Part shown: positions 9,533 to 19,154 of the stretch, one piece after another
Layout of the letters: every line of letters begins with the position of its first letter
Position numbering within the stretch: the first letter of the stretch is position 1
Assembly: GCA_017451685.1 (NCBI GenBank)
Contig: JAFTNV010000004.1
Location: 1 to 36,294 of the forward strand
DNA: 36,294 nt
Reading direction: 5' to 3'
Origin: Alistipes sp.
GTDB taxonomy: Bacteria > Bacteroidota > Bacteroidia > Bacteroidales > Rikenellaceae
The notes under the pieces: model-generated
Databases searched by the model: none
What the model saw: the letters and a program-made list of their open reading frames with translations, nothing else
Told to the model about the DNA's origin: nothing
Program-made: the position numbers and the translations under genes

Positions 9533-12370
9533 ATGCAGACATTTCAGCAGGAGTTGGCACGAACGCTCCTCGATAGGTACGATGGCGACCTATCGCCCTT
9601 CGTTGTACTCTTTCCGTCGCTACGTGCTCGCACCTTCTTCAACGATGCCGTGGCGCAGATTATGGATAAGCCCGTGTGGCAGCCGTCGTGGATGTCGATT
9701 GATGACCTCATGATGCGAGGCTCGGGCCTTGAGCGTGGCGAGCGCATACGACTTATAAGCGAGCTATACGACATCTACGTCAAGCACCACCCCACGGAGA
9801 CATTCGACCGCTTCTACTTCTGGGGCGAGATGCTTATTGCCGACTTCGACATGATTGACAAGTATCTCGTCGATGCCTCTCGCCTACTGCGCAACATCAA
9901 CGATATCAAGGAGATAGAATCCGACCTGTCATATATCCAGGAGCACCAGGCCGACATCCTGCGCTTCTGGAGCAGCATAGCCCCCGGGGAGCCGTTGAGC
10001 ATACACAAGGAGCGATTCTTGAAGGTGTGGCGCTCGTTGCCCACCATCTATCACGAATACCGCGACCGCCTACGCTCACTACGCATAGGCTACCCCGGAA
10101 TGATATACCGCGAGACAGCAGAGCGCATACAGCGTGGCGAGGATATAGACCTTCCCGACAAGCGCTTTATCGTCGCGGGATTTAACGCTCTGTCGAAGAG
10201 CGAGGAGGTGTTATTCAACTACCTCGCACATAGCACACAAGGTGCTGAGTTCTTCTGGGATTACGACAACTACTACACCAAGAACGACAATCACGAGGCG
10301 GGCACATTCCTGCGACACAACCTCGCGAGGTATGGCAGCGCCGAGGGCGTCACACACGATAACTTTACGGGCACGAAGAAACACATTCGCGCCACGGCAT
10401 GCGTATCTAACATCGTGCAGGTGAAGCATGTAGCAGCAATACTCGACGAGTTGCCTGAGGAGGAGCTCGACAAGCGTACGGCCATAGTCCTCACGGACGA
10501 AAACATGCTGATACCACTGCTTCACGCCCTGCCCGAGAGGGTAAAGAGCGTGAATGTGACGATGGGCTACCCGCTGAAGGCGACACTCGCCTACTCGTTC
10601 ATCGAGCGCATAATATCACTCCAGGCTCACAGCCGACCGCACGACGATACGACACTCTTCTACCATCAGGATGTAACAGGGCTACTCACACACCCATACA
10701 TCGTCGATTGCTGCAAGCGCCAAGCCTCGCACTTCCTATCGCACATCACAAAGAATAGGATAACGAATGTTGACGGGGCGATGTTTGCCGACGAGGAGGT
10801 ATTGTCGCATATATTCGCCTGCAAATGTAATGATTGGCAGTCGTTATCTAAATATATCGTTGACATCGTTGGAAAGACCACGGATGCTATGGGTATCGAC
10901 GACATGGCACAGCTCGAGTATCTACGTATCCTCATGACCGAGGTGCGCAAGCTATCGCTATCGATATCGAAGTGTCACGAGCAGCCGACGATAAAAGTAT
11001 ACACATCGCTCCTGCGCCGTCACCTTCAGACCGTGACCATCCCCTTCGAGGGTGAGCCTCTTGAGGGCATTCAGATTATGGGTATCCTCGAGACACGAAA
11101 CATCGACTTTAAGAATGTCATCATCCTCTCGATGACGGATGCCACCTTCCCGGGTGACCGCACCGAGCAGTCGTCGTTCATACCCTACGCCCTGCGCTTG
11201 GGTTATGGCCTACCCACACCCGAGCAGCACGAGGCGATGTACGCTTACTACTTCTACCGCCTCATACAGCGCGCCGAGCGTGTAGACATGCTCTACTGCT
11301 CGAGGGCCGACGACAGGAGCACAGGTGAGCGGAGCAGATATATCTATCAGCTTGATTATGAGTCGCCATACAAGGTTCTTAAGCGCTCCGTAGGTGTTGA
11401 CCTCGGCGTGAGCGCCAAGGAGCCCATCGAGGTGGCAAAGGGTGATAAGGAGATGGAGGTGCTTAAGAGTTACCTCGACCCCGCGTGCGAATATGGGCTC
11501 TCGCCCACGGCACTATCGCGATACATATCGTGCCCGCTGAAGTTCTACTATCACACCATCGCCAAGCTCCGCACGCCCGACGAGTTGAGCGACACGATTG
11601 ATGCCCTCACGTTTGGCAACATCCTCCACGAGGCATTACAGGAGCTCTACGACAAGGATATCATCAACAAGGAGAATCCCGCAGAGCTGATACGCGCCAT
11701 AAAAGAGGAGCGGGTTGCAGAGGTTGTCGACATGATTATATGCAAGCTGCTCCAGAGTGGTAGGCGCGTAGAGATACAGGATATCCCGGGCGACACGCTG
11801 CTTGTGCGCGACATCATCATCAAGTACATCATGCGAGGCATCATGCGCTACGACTCGGAGCGCGAGGGCTACACGATTGTGGGATTGGAGAAGGATGTGG
11901 AGTACGACTACCCCATCTCCGAGGGCCGCAATGTGAAACTTTCGGGGCGTGCCGACCGCATCGACAAGCTTGCAGATGGCACATTGCAGATTATTGATTA
12001 TAAGAGTAATAAGAACTCTCATCTCGAGTGCAAGAGCATCGTCGACCTATTCACCGGAGCACCGGCCGACAGGGCTGAGAATGTGATTCAGACACTGCTA
12101 TATTCGATGATGTTGCATCGTAGGGATGGTGTCGAGACCATGCCCTCACTGTTCTACGTCACGAAGATGCTCGCGGACGATTACGACCCTGCGATTGTTG
12201 ATAAATCGACCAACGAGCGCATGACGAAATATAGCGCTGTTGCCGAGGTATTTGAAGGCGAGCTCACACGAGTCCTCGAGGAGCTCTTCGACCCCACAAC
12301 ACCCTTCCGTCAGGTGGAGGATGAGGCGGCATGCACCTATTGTAACTTCAAAAAGATATGTAGGCGATGA
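9533..12370 (+). CDS. addB: AddB-like subunit, PD-(D/E)XK nuclease with Fe-S cluster cysteines
   Basis: Probable AddB-type partner in double-strand-break resection. The 945-aa protein has an inactivated helicase-like N-terminal half: no Walker A motif is visible. The C-terminal RecB-type nuclease domain has GNILHEALQELY, GRADRID and the catalytic IIDYKSNK (Asp 822). Four cysteines fit the AddB iron-sulphur pattern: Cys 667 (YISCPLKFYYH) and Cys 934-x2-Cys 937-x5-Cys 943 at the extreme C-terminus. Its stop overlaps the start of the helicase gene by 4 bp (ATGA), so the two are translationally coupled. The family is divergent in Bacteroidetes and is often annotated only as a PD-(D/E)XK nuclease. 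Confidence 0.88.
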   Translation: MQTFQQELARTLLDRYDGDLSPFVVLFPSLRARTFFNDAVAQIMDKPVWQPSWMSIDDLMMRGSGLERGERIRLISELYDIYVKHHPTETFDRFYFWGEMLIADFDMIDKYLVDASRLLRNINDIKEIESDLSYIQEHQADILRFWSSIAPGEPLSIHKERFLKVWRSLPTIYHEYRDRLRSLRIGYPGMIYRETAERIQRGEDIDLPDKRFIVAGFNALSKSEEVLFNYLAHSTQGAEFFWDYDNYYTKNDNHEAGTFLRHNLARYGSAEGVTHDNFTGTKKHIRATACVSNIVQVKHVAAILDELPEEELDKRTAIVLTDENMLIPLLHALPERVKSVNVTMGYPLKATLAYSFIERIISLQAHSRPHDDTTLFYHQDVTGLLTHPYIVDCCKRQASHFLSHITKNRITNVDGAMFADEEVLSHIFACKCNDWQSLSKYIVDIVGKTTDAMGIDDMAQLEYLRILMTEVRKLSLSISKCHEQPTIKVYTSLLRRHLQTVTIPFEGEPLEGIQIMGILETRNIDFKNVIILSMTDATFPGDRTEQSSFIPYALRLGYGLPTPEQHEAMYAYYFYRLIQRAERVDMLYCSRADDRSTGERSRYIYQLDYESPYKVLKRSVGVDLGVSAKEPIEVAKGDKEMEVLKSYLDPACEYGLSPTALSRYISCPLKFYYHTIAKLRTPDELSDTIDALTFGNILHEALQELYDKDIINKENPAELIRAIKEERVAEVVDMIICKLLQSGRRVEIQDIPGDTLLVRDIIIKYIMRGIMRYDSEREGYTIVGLEKDVEYDYPISEGRNVKLSGRADRIDKLADGTLQIIDYKSNKNSHLECKSIVDLFTGAPADRAENVIQTLLYSMMLHRRDGVETMPSLFYVTKMLADDYDPAIVDKSTNERMTKYSAVAEVFEGELTRVLEELFDPTTPFRQVEDEAACTYCNFKKICRR

Positions 12371-15300
12371 AGCGAGCAAAGATACTTAGTGCAAGTGCCG
12401 GTTCGGGTAAGACATACCAGCTGGCGTTGAAGTATATGTGCGATATTATCGAGCACCCGGAGCGCTATCGCAACATCCTCGCTGTGACCTTCACGAATAA
12501 GGCTACCGAGGAGATGAAGTCGCGCATATTGAGCGAGATACACATCCTCGCCTCTGGCGCCAAGAGCAAGTACATAGATAACATCTCGGAGGCTCTGGGG
12601 ATGTCCGAGGCGATGATTCGCGAGCGTGCACTCAAGGCCCGCACACGAATATTGCACGACTTCTCGCGCTTCTCGGTGCTCACCATCGACCGCTTCTTTC
12701 AGCGCATCCTGCGTGCCTTTATTCAGGAGCTAAGCCTCGACCTTAACTACAACATCGAGCTCGATGCCACACAGCTATTGGAGCGTGGCGCGGATGCCCT
12801 TGTAGACAGCATAAGCAAGGATAAGGACATCAGGCGCTGGCTGCTCGAGTTTGCCGAGGAGCGCATAAGTGATGGCACACAGTGGGATATGCGTGGCGAG
12901 CTGAGTAAGCTCGGTGCCGAGTTATTTCAGGAGGGCGGCGCCAAGCAGATGAACATGTCGCAAAGCAAGGCGGATATACGCAAGGGTGTTGACGCAATAC
13001 TTGACAAGAGCAAGCGTAATGCGGTGTATATCAAAAACTTAGGCAAGCAAGCCTTGGATATAATGGAGGAGTATGACGTCAACCCGACAAACTTCAAGGG
13101 TAAGAGTCGTAGCTTCGTAACATGTTTTGCGAAGTATGCCTCGGGCGAGCTTATGCCCGCAACCAACGCCATGCTTCAGGCGTGTGACGACCTTGGTGCA
13201 TGGTATAGCACGAAGGATGCCTCGGGCAGTGTCATCACGGCCACGGAGCGCCTTATGCCCATCCTCCGCGATATTGTTGCGCATGTGGACGAGGCTATAA
13301 AGAGCGCCGGCACGGCAAAGATCATTCAATCGCGCTACCGCAGTTTTGCACTCCTTGCCGACCTACAAAAGAGAATTGAGGATATATGCGACCAGGAGAG
13401 CACGATGATTCTCAGCAGCACGAAGGACATCCTCTCGAAGTTCATCGACGACAGCAACGCACCGTTCATATACGAGAAGGTAGGAAACCGCTACGACCAC
13501 TATATGATAGACGAGTTTCAGGATACCTCGGTGCGCGAGTGGCGCAACATGCTACCGCTACTTAAGGAGGCGCTTGCCTCAAACGAGAAGGCCTCGGTAT
13601 TTATCGTGGGCGACATCAAGCAGTCGATATATCGCTGGAGAGGCGGCGACTGGCGACTGCTAAACAGCGTTGCCATCGACGACCTCGGGCGCGAGAATAC
13701 GGAGGTGATACCGCTGAAAGCCAACTACCGCAGTCTGGAGAATATCGTCACCTTCAACAACAAACTTATCGAGAAGGTTGTAGCGAAGGATAACGAACAT
13801 ATCAACGACATTATTACGAGGGCACATAGCGCAGGTAACATCAGCAACCAGACCCACAAATCGTTGCACGACATCCTCACCAGGGCGTATAGCGACCACG
13901 AGCAGCAGGTGGCAAGCAAGGATAAGGAGAAGGGGTACGTGGAGGTGTGCGCCTACAACATGGAGTATGGCGAGTCGCCATTTATCGAGGCTATCGAGAG
14001 TGCCATAGCGCGCGGATATAAGTATAGTGACATTCTTATCCTTGTGCGCACGGCGGAACATGCCCAGAAGATTGCCGACACCCTGTTCCGATATAAGAAT
14101 CAGAAGTTTAGCACCTCGGGCGAGGTGGGCTTCAACATCCTGATGCCCGACAAACTCACGCTCGAGAGTTGCGACATCGTCGAGTTTGCCATCTCGGTGC
14201 TGCGCTTGGCTGTCAACGAGCGTAATGATGTTGAGCGTGGCGTATATAACAGATTCTTGGGCTATCCCGTAGACAGAGCCTTCAGCGACGAGGAGCACGA
14301 CCTGTTACAACAAATCGTACATCTCTCGCCCATGGAGGCCTTCGAGCTTATCGTGGCGCACTTCAAGCTATACGAGCGTAAGCAGGGCATAGCCTTCCTT
14401 CAGGCGCTGCACGAACAGATTATATCGTTCTCGACATCGCGCGTAGCAGACATACAGCACTACTTGACATGGTGGGATGAACGTGGTAAGAAAGAGAGCG
14501 TTAAGGTTGAGATGACCGATGACACCATAGAGATTACGACCATACATAAGGCCAAAGGCCTGGAGCGAGATATTGTCATCATCCCGCATGCGCGCATCTG
14601 GTTGGAGCCGCTGCCGAGCCTTAGCCCCATCGTGTGGTCAAAGACAAATGGCTCGACGCTCGGCAGCTTCCCCGTGATGTACGGCAAGTCGATGGCTACA
14701 TCGACATACGCGGAGGATTACTACAAGGAGCGTGTCATGAGCCACGTGGACGGCATAAACATCCTCTATGTGGCTATCACGCGCGCCTCGCGGGAGTTAT
14801 ACATGTACATCCCAACACGATACGGTGAGCGTAAGTATGGCGAGAGCGTGCCGTCGACCACGCCACTTATCCTCGATGCACTGCCACAGATATGCTCGAC
14901 ACCGGAGCGTAGAATGGATGGCGAGGTTGTTGTATGCGACACGTACCACTATGGCGTGCCCACAACGACCAGAGGTAACAAGGAGAGCGACACGGACACG
15001 GAGTACCTGCTTCTGAACGACTATGTCACCAACAGGCCCACAGTCAAGGTTGTATACCCCTCCTCACGCTTTGCGGAGGAGGGCATAAAGCATGTCGGCT
15101 CGTCACTCAACATGGGCATCCTCCTGCATGGTGTCTTCGAGAAGGCCAAGGATGAGAGTGAACTACACAAGGCCATAGACAGCATGATGCGCAACTGTCG
15201 CATAGACAGTGAGGAGGCCACCACCCTACAGCAGAATGTGCGCGATGCGCTACGACAGCCGAAGGTCAACGAGTGGTTCAATGGCGAGTGGGACGATGTG

Positions 15301-15531
15301 CGCCTCGAGACGGAGATTGCGTACCGCGACATGAAGCTGCGACGTCCTGATAGAGTGATGATTAAGGGCGACCGCGCCGTAGTTGTCGACTACAAGTTTG
15401 GCGAGGTAAGGAGCGCAGAGTACAAACGACAGGTGCGACGCTATATGTCGCTATTGGAGGCCATGGGGCGCTACAAGCATATCGAGGGATATGTGTGGTA
15501 CATAATGCTTGGCGAGGTGGAGGAGGCTTAA
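12367..15531 (+). CDS. addA: AddA-like UvrD-family helicase-nuclease
   Basis: ATP-driven 3'-5' DNA helicase with a C-terminal nuclease, for recombinational repair with AddB. In 1054 aa the SF1 motifs run in order: Walker A SASAGSGKT (residues 8-16), Ia TFTNKATEEM, II DEFQDTS (Asp 382), III VGDIKQSIYRWRGGD, IV ANYRS, V TIHKAKGLERD, VI LYVAITRASREL. The nuclease end shows RRPDRVMI and VVDYKFG (Asp 1008). So both subunits carry nuclease residues, as in AddAB and unlike RecBCD. The start overlaps the addB-like stop. About 50 bp separate it from the next promoter, and I see no clear terminator. Confidence 0.92.
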   Translation: MKRAKILSASAGSGKTYQLALKYMCDIIEHPERYRNILAVTFTNKATEEMKSRILSEIHILASGAKSKYIDNISEALGMSEAMIRERALKARTRILHDFSRFSVLTIDRFFQRILRAFIQELSLDLNYNIELDATQLLERGADALVDSISKDKDIRRWLLEFAEERISDGTQWDMRGELSKLGAELFQEGGAKQMNMSQSKADIRKGVDAILDKSKRNAVYIKNLGKQALDIMEEYDVNPTNFKGKSRSFVTCFAKYASGELMPATNAMLQACDDLGAWYSTKDASGSVITATERLMPILRDIVAHVDEAIKSAGTAKIIQSRYRSFALLADLQKRIEDICDQESTMILSSTKDILSKFIDDSNAPFIYEKVGNRYDHYMIDEFQDTSVREWRNMLPLLKEALASNEKASVFIVGDIKQSIYRWRGGDWRLLNSVAIDDLGRENTEVIPLKANYRSLENIVTFNNKLIEKVVAKDNEHINDIITRAHSAGNISNQTHKSLHDILTRAYSDHEQQVASKDKEKGYVEVCAYNMEYGESPFIEAIESAIARGYKYSDILILVRTAEHAQKIADTLFRYKNQKFSTSGEVGFNILMPDKLTLESCDIVEFAISVLRLAVNERNDVERGVYNRFLGYPVDRAFSDEEHDLLQQIVHLSPMEAFELIVAHFKLYERKQGIAFLQALHEQIISFSTSRVADIQHYLTWWDERGKKESVKVEMTDDTIEITTIHKAKGLERDIVIIPHARIWLEPLPSLSPIVWSKTNGSTLGSFPVMYGKSMATSTYAEDYYKERVMSHVDGINILYVAITRASRELYMYIPTRYGERKYGESVPSTTPLILDALPQICSTPERRMDGEVVVCDTYHYGVPTTTRGNKESDTDTEYLLLNDYVTNRPTVKVVYPSSRFAEEGIKHVGSSLNMGILLHGVFEKAKDESELHKAIDSMMRNCRIDSEEATTLQQNVRDALRQPKVNEWFNGEWDDVRLETEIAYRDMKLRRPDRVMIKGDRAVVVDYKFGEVRSAEYKRQVRRYMSLLEAMGRYKHIEGYVWYIMLGEVEEA

Positions 15532-15568
15532 AACAGCGTAAATAGTTTATTATCTACCAAAATAGTAG

Positions 15569-15576
15569 TATATTTG
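15569..15576 (+). promoter_or_regulatory. -7 box immediately before the ABC exporter ATG
   Basis: TATATTTG ends only 4 bp before the ATG at 15581. The downstream transcript would be leaderless or start within the first codons, unless another start or promoter is used. Confidence 0.5.
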
Positions 15577-15580
15577 CAGC

Positions 15581-17272
15581 ATGAAAGGTCTATGGGATAT
15601 AATACCGCGAAACTATCGTCGTCGTGCCATTGGTGTTACTGCGACGATATTTCTACGCGCATTGCTCAACTTCGTAGGTGTGGCGATGCTCATTCCCATA
15701 TTGACACTCATCCTTGATAGAGAGAGCCTTACATCGAGCAAATATATGCTTTGGGCGTATGAGTGGCTTGGCGTTGACTCGTACGACAGCTTCGTCGTCG
15801 TTGTCTGCGCGGCAGTTGTGGGCATTATCCTATTGAAGAATATCGCTATCCTCGGGCTCTATCGCTACGAGCGAAACTATATCTACTCGCTCTACCGCCA
15901 CCTATCGAAGGCTCTCTTTGTGGCGTACCACAACCGTGGCTACGGCTTTGTCAAGCAGAACAATTCGGCCGTGCTCACGCGCAACGTGAATGTCGTCACG
16001 CTCATGTTCGTGGCGGGCGTGCTGAAGCCCATCGCCACAATCATTGGCGAGGTGTTACTCCTGGCGCTCATCGTCGTTGCCCTCATGTGGTACTCGCCGA
16101 TGGCGGCATTGCTGGCCGCATGTGTATTTATGCCCATCGTGGCGATATTCTATTTCGCTATGCGTCGCAGACTGCACGACATTGGCGAGAGGGAGAATGC
16201 CGCACAGCGCACCAAGAGCCGCATTGTTGCCGAGTGCTTCCGTGGATATGCCGATGTGGAGATCGGGGGTGCCTTCCCCGAGATGTTCAAGCGCTTCGAT
16301 GTGGCGATGAACGAGGTTGTGGCACTTAGAAAGCGTAATGCCACCATCGGCATGCTGCCCAACATGTTCACAGAGGTAGGCTTGGCTGTAGGTCTTGTGG
16401 CACTTGTCATGTTGAGCATATTGTCCAATGGCGACAATGTGGCGCTCATGTTCGGTATCTTTGCCGTGGCAGCCATACGCCTTATCCCTTCAGTGCGAGG
16501 CATAATGTCGGGGTGGAGCACCATACGCTACAACAAATACACGATTGCAACCCTTGCCGACATTTCATTTGCCGACGATAGTCATATCGAGGAGCGTACC
16601 GAGCGCATGCACTTGGAACGTAGCATCGAGTTACGCAACATAGACTTTAGGTTTGACGATGCCGACAGCAATACGATAAGCGACCTATCGCTTAGGATAA
16701 ACAAGGGCGAGCGCCTCGGCATTCGTGGCAGTTCGGGCGTGGGTAAGACCACCCTCTTCAACCTAATCCTCGGCCTATACCGCCCCACGGCAGGAGAGAT
16801 TCGTATTGACGATGTCGTCTTGGACGATAATAACATACGCAGCTGGCAGAATGCCATCGGCTACGTGTCGCAGTCGGTATTTATTGCCGACATGACGTTG
16901 GCCGAGAATATAGCCTTTGGCAGCAGTACCGAAGCGATAGACTATGAGCGTGTGAATGAGGTTATTGAGCTTGCCGACCTCAAGGAGTTTGTAGCGTCGC
17001 TCCACGACGGCATACACAGCCGCATCGGTGAGCAGGGCAGCCGCATATCGGGAGGTCAGCGCCAGCGCATAGGCATCGCCCGAGCGTTGTATAAGGGGTG
17101 CGATGTGCTCTTCTTCGACGAGGCCACATCGTCGCTCGACGGAAAGACTGAGGAGAATATAAACAATGCCATACGCAGACTATCGACAAACAATCGCTCG
17201 TTGACCATCGTCGTCATCGCCCATCGCGATAGTTCGTTGGAGTACTGCGATCGCATAATAACACTTCAATGA
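15581..17272 (+). CDS. ABC exporter, fused membrane and ATPase domains
   Basis: A 563-aa half-transporter. Residues 1-310 form a type IV (ABCB-like) transmembrane domain with about six helices. The C-terminal ATPase has Walker A GSSGVGKT (residues 383-390), Q-loop YVSQSVF, signature ISGGQRQRIGIARAL, Walker B VLFFDEATSSLD and H-loop VIAHRD. No N-terminal C39 peptidase domain is present, so it would not trim a leader itself. It is followed by an overlapping HPrK-like gene (4 bp) and a signal-peptidase-like gene, suggesting a shared peptide or glycolipid export task. The substrate is unknown. MsbA-like lipid export is an alternative. Confidence 0.9.
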   Translation: MKGLWDIIPRNYRRRAIGVTATIFLRALLNFVGVAMLIPILTLILDRESLTSSKYMLWAYEWLGVDSYDSFVVVVCAAVVGIILLKNIAILGLYRYERNYIYSLYRHLSKALFVAYHNRGYGFVKQNNSAVLTRNVNVVTLMFVAGVLKPIATIIGEVLLLALIVVALMWYSPMAALLAACVFMPIVAIFYFAMRRRLHDIGERENAAQRTKSRIVAECFRGYADVEIGGAFPEMFKRFDVAMNEVVALRKRNATIGMLPNMFTEVGLAVGLVALVMLSILSNGDNVALMFGIFAVAAIRLIPSVRGIMSGWSTIRYNKYTIATLADISFADDSHIEERTERMHLERSIELRNIDFRFDDADSNTISDLSLRINKGERLGIRGSSGVGKTTLFNLILGLYRPTAGEIRIDDVVLDDNNIRSWQNAIGYVSQSVFIADMTLAENIAFGSSTEAIDYERVNEVIELADLKEFVASLHDGIHSRIGEQGSRISGGQRQRIGIARALYKGCDVLFFDEATSSLDGKTEENINNAIRRLSTNNRSLTIVVIAHRDSSLEYCDRIITLQ

Positions 17273-18159
17273 TGTACTACGATTATATTATAGCCGATTT
17301 ACGCCTTCGTGCCGATAGAGATCTTGTAGAGGCCGGCATCAGAGGCTTCAGGCCCTTCGCTGTAGATGTTGAGGGCGAGGCCGACTGCACCATCACATGT
17401 GTCGATAGCATAGACATCAAGAGCCTGTGTGTCCGTCGCGAACTATCCACCTCGTACGTTGCCGAGGCCGATGCCGACAGCTCGTTCTCGCGCACGAAGG
17501 AGGGATACCTCTACTCGATACAGCGCAGGAAGCATGGTAGCCCCATGGTGCACTTTTATATAGATAAGGCAAGTGGTCGCGTTATCACCGACATCAAAGC
17601 CTCGGACAATATCGACGTATCGATTATGCGCTTCGGTATATGGGTGATGTTTGGCGTTGTCCTTGCTGCGCACAACGCCATCGCCATACACTCCTCGACC
17701 ATCGTTGCCAGAGGGTGCGGTGTCCTCTTCCTTGGCGAGTCGGGCACGGGCAAGAGCACTCACACACGCCTATGGCGCGAGAATGTCCCTGGCGCCAAGC
17801 TTTTGAATGACGACTCGCCCATAATCCGCGTTACGGACGATGGCGTGCGTGTATACGGCTCACCATGGAGTGGTAAGACACCGTGCTATAAGAACGAGAG
17901 CTACCCCATCGCAGCCTTCTGCCGCCTTGTTCAGGCGCCGCACAATATGATGCTTAGGCTCAGCACTATACTCGCCATCGGAGCAATATTGCCGTCATGT
18001 CCGCCAATATTTGCCCACGACGAATACCTCCAAGATTGCATCTGCACGACGCTCGATGAGGCGATTGCCACAATCCCCGTGTTCCGCTTCGAGTGCCTGC
18101 CCAATGCCGAGGCTGCACATAAAGCGTTCCTCACAACGATAATACTAACCGGAAGATGA
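17269..18159 (+). CDS. HPr kinase-like P-loop protein
   Basis: A 296-aa protein whose ATG overlaps the ABC exporter stop by 4 bp. The C-terminal half resembles the HPr kinase/phosphorylase or PEP-carboxykinase-like fold: AIAIHSSTIV, P-loop GESGTGKS (residues 156-163), then KLLNDDSPIIR. The N-terminal 120 residues are not recognised. Stand-alone HPrK-like proteins of this kind are known in peptide-modification clusters (for example, kinases that tailor lasso peptides). The sequence lacks a recognisable HPr partner, so a carbon-catabolite role is unlikely. Kinase activity is inference from the P-loop and context. Its stop overlaps the following gene's start by 4 bp. Confidence 0.78.
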   Translation: MMYYDYIIADLRLRADRDLVEAGIRGFRPFAVDVEGEADCTITCVDSIDIKSLCVRRELSTSYVAEADADSSFSRTKEGYLYSIQRRKHGSPMVHFYIDKASGRVITDIKASDNIDVSIMRFGIWVMFGVVLAAHNAIAIHSSTIVARGCGVLFLGESGTGKSTHTRLWRENVPGAKLLNDDSPIIRVTDDGVRVYGSPWSGKTPCYKNESYPIAAFCRLVQAPHNMMLRLSTILAIGAILPSCPPIFAHDEYLQDCICTTLDEAIATIPVFRFECLPNAEAAHKAFLTTIILTGR

Positions 18160-18611
18160 TAAGCCAACTTGCGAAGGATAACATCGAGAGCCTCGTGCCC
18201 GCGGGTGAACGATTTAAGATTGTCGTCACGGGCTATAGCATGCTGCCGTTGCTGGGCTACGGGCGCGACACCATCGTCGTGCGCCGTACCGACGACACGG
18301 AGCCGATTATGGGGCGCATCGCCATGTTTCGCGCAAAGGATAGACATATCATCGTGCACCGCGTTATTGCCGTGGATGGCGACAATGTCACCTTCCAGGG
18401 CGATGGCAACCCCTACCAGAGGGAGTACGCCAAGCGTAGCGATGTCGTTGGCGTTGTCGAGGAGGTCATCCGCGAGGATGGGCGCACGGTGAGCTGTACG
18501 ACACGCTGCTGGCAACGTAGGGAGCGTGTGTGGCTATGGCAGCCCACGATTATCCGTCGCTATGCCCTGGCGATACTCAGGCGTATGGCAAACTTAAAAC
18601 GTAAAAAATAG
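18156..18611 (+). CDS. S24/S26 signal peptidase-like protein (Ser/His type, no N-terminal membrane helix)
   Basis: A 151-aa protein, start overlapping the preceding stop by 4 bp. VTGYSMLPLL supplies the nucleophile Ser 28 and IIVHRVIAV a His 68 at the place of the general base, the pattern of the S26B (SipW/Sec11-like) group rather than the Ser/Lys bacterial LepB group. FQGDGNPYQ fits the later conserved GDN-type box. No N-terminal transmembrane segment is present; the C-terminus is basic and aromatic (RRERVWLWQPTIIRRY) and may be membrane-associated. With the exporter and HPrK-like protein it could mature a small peptide. Substrate unknown. Confidence 0.8.
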   Translation: MISQLAKDNIESLVPAGERFKIVVTGYSMLPLLGYGRDTIVVRRTDDTEPIMGRIAMFRAKDRHIIVHRVIAVDGDNVTFQGDGNPYQREYAKRSDVVGVVEEVIREDGRTVSCTTRCWQRRERVWLWQPTIIRRYALAILRRMANLKRKK

Positions 18612-18617
18612 ATAACT

Positions 18618-19097
18618 ATGGACTTAAGAGTAGGTCACGGCTTCGATGTTCACGCCCTGGCAGATGGCTTGCGCCTGGTACTTTGTGGCGTGGAGATTCC
18701 GCATACTAAGGGGTGCGTAGCACACTCCGATGGCGATGTGGCGATACACGCTATATGCGATGCTCTGCTCGGAGCATTGGCCCTTGGCGACATAGGCAAA
18801 CTATTCCCCGATAGCGACCCTAAATATAAGGGCATTGACTCCACCAAACTACTTCAAGAGGTTGTTGAGATTGTGCGTAGTAAAGGTTTTGCTATTAGCA
18901 ATATAGACTGCACTATCTCCATGCAACGCCCGAAGTTGCGTCCCTATATCGATACTATGCGCGAGCGCCTATCTGCCGTTCTCGGCATTGACATAGATAG
19001 AGTATCGGTCAAGGCTACCACCACCGAACACCTCGGCTTCGAGGGCCGCGAGGAGGGAGCGTCGGCCACGGCAGTCGCACTGATAATCAGACATTAA
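18618..19097 (+). CDS. ispF: 2-C-methyl-D-erythritol 2,4-cyclodiphosphate synthase
   Basis: Cyclises CDP-methylerythritol 2-phosphate in the MEP isoprenoid pathway. The 159 aa are typical. Visible zinc and substrate residues: RVGHGFDVH (Asp 10, His 12), CVAHSDGDVAIHAICDALLGA (His 44 region), FPDSD, and the C-terminal TTTEHLGFEGREEGASATAV. It begins 6 bp after the signal-peptidase-like gene and is probably transcribed with that operon, though its function is unrelated. Downstream lies the tRNA-Leu repeat region. Confidence 0.97.
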   Translation: MDLRVGHGFDVHALADGLRLVLCGVEIPHTKGCVAHSDGDVAIHAICDALLGALALGDIGKLFPDSDPKYKGIDSTKLLQEVVEIVRSKGFAISNIDCTISMQRPKLRPYIDTMRERLSAVLGIDIDRVSVKATTTEHLGFEGREEGASATAVALIIRH

Positions 19098-19105
19098 TTA
19101 TTACC

Positions 19106-19154
19106 GACCGAAACGAATCGGTCAGTCAATCATGTACTCGGAGCCGGGGTCGAA
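19106..19154. repeat. Copy 1 of a direct repeat: terminator hairpin plus tRNA-Leu 3' end
   Basis: Positions 19106-19130 match 19422-19446 at 24 of 25 bases (hairpin GACCGA/TCGGTC); four unrelated bases follow; then 20 bases (19135-19154) are identical to 19451-19470, the 3' end of tRNA-Leu up to the T-loop. The offset is 316 bp. Unlike copy 2, this hairpin has no adjoining A/T run on the minus strand, so it is a fragment, not a working tRNA or terminator. It looks like an attachment-site duplication or a truncated tandem copy. Confidence 0.85.
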
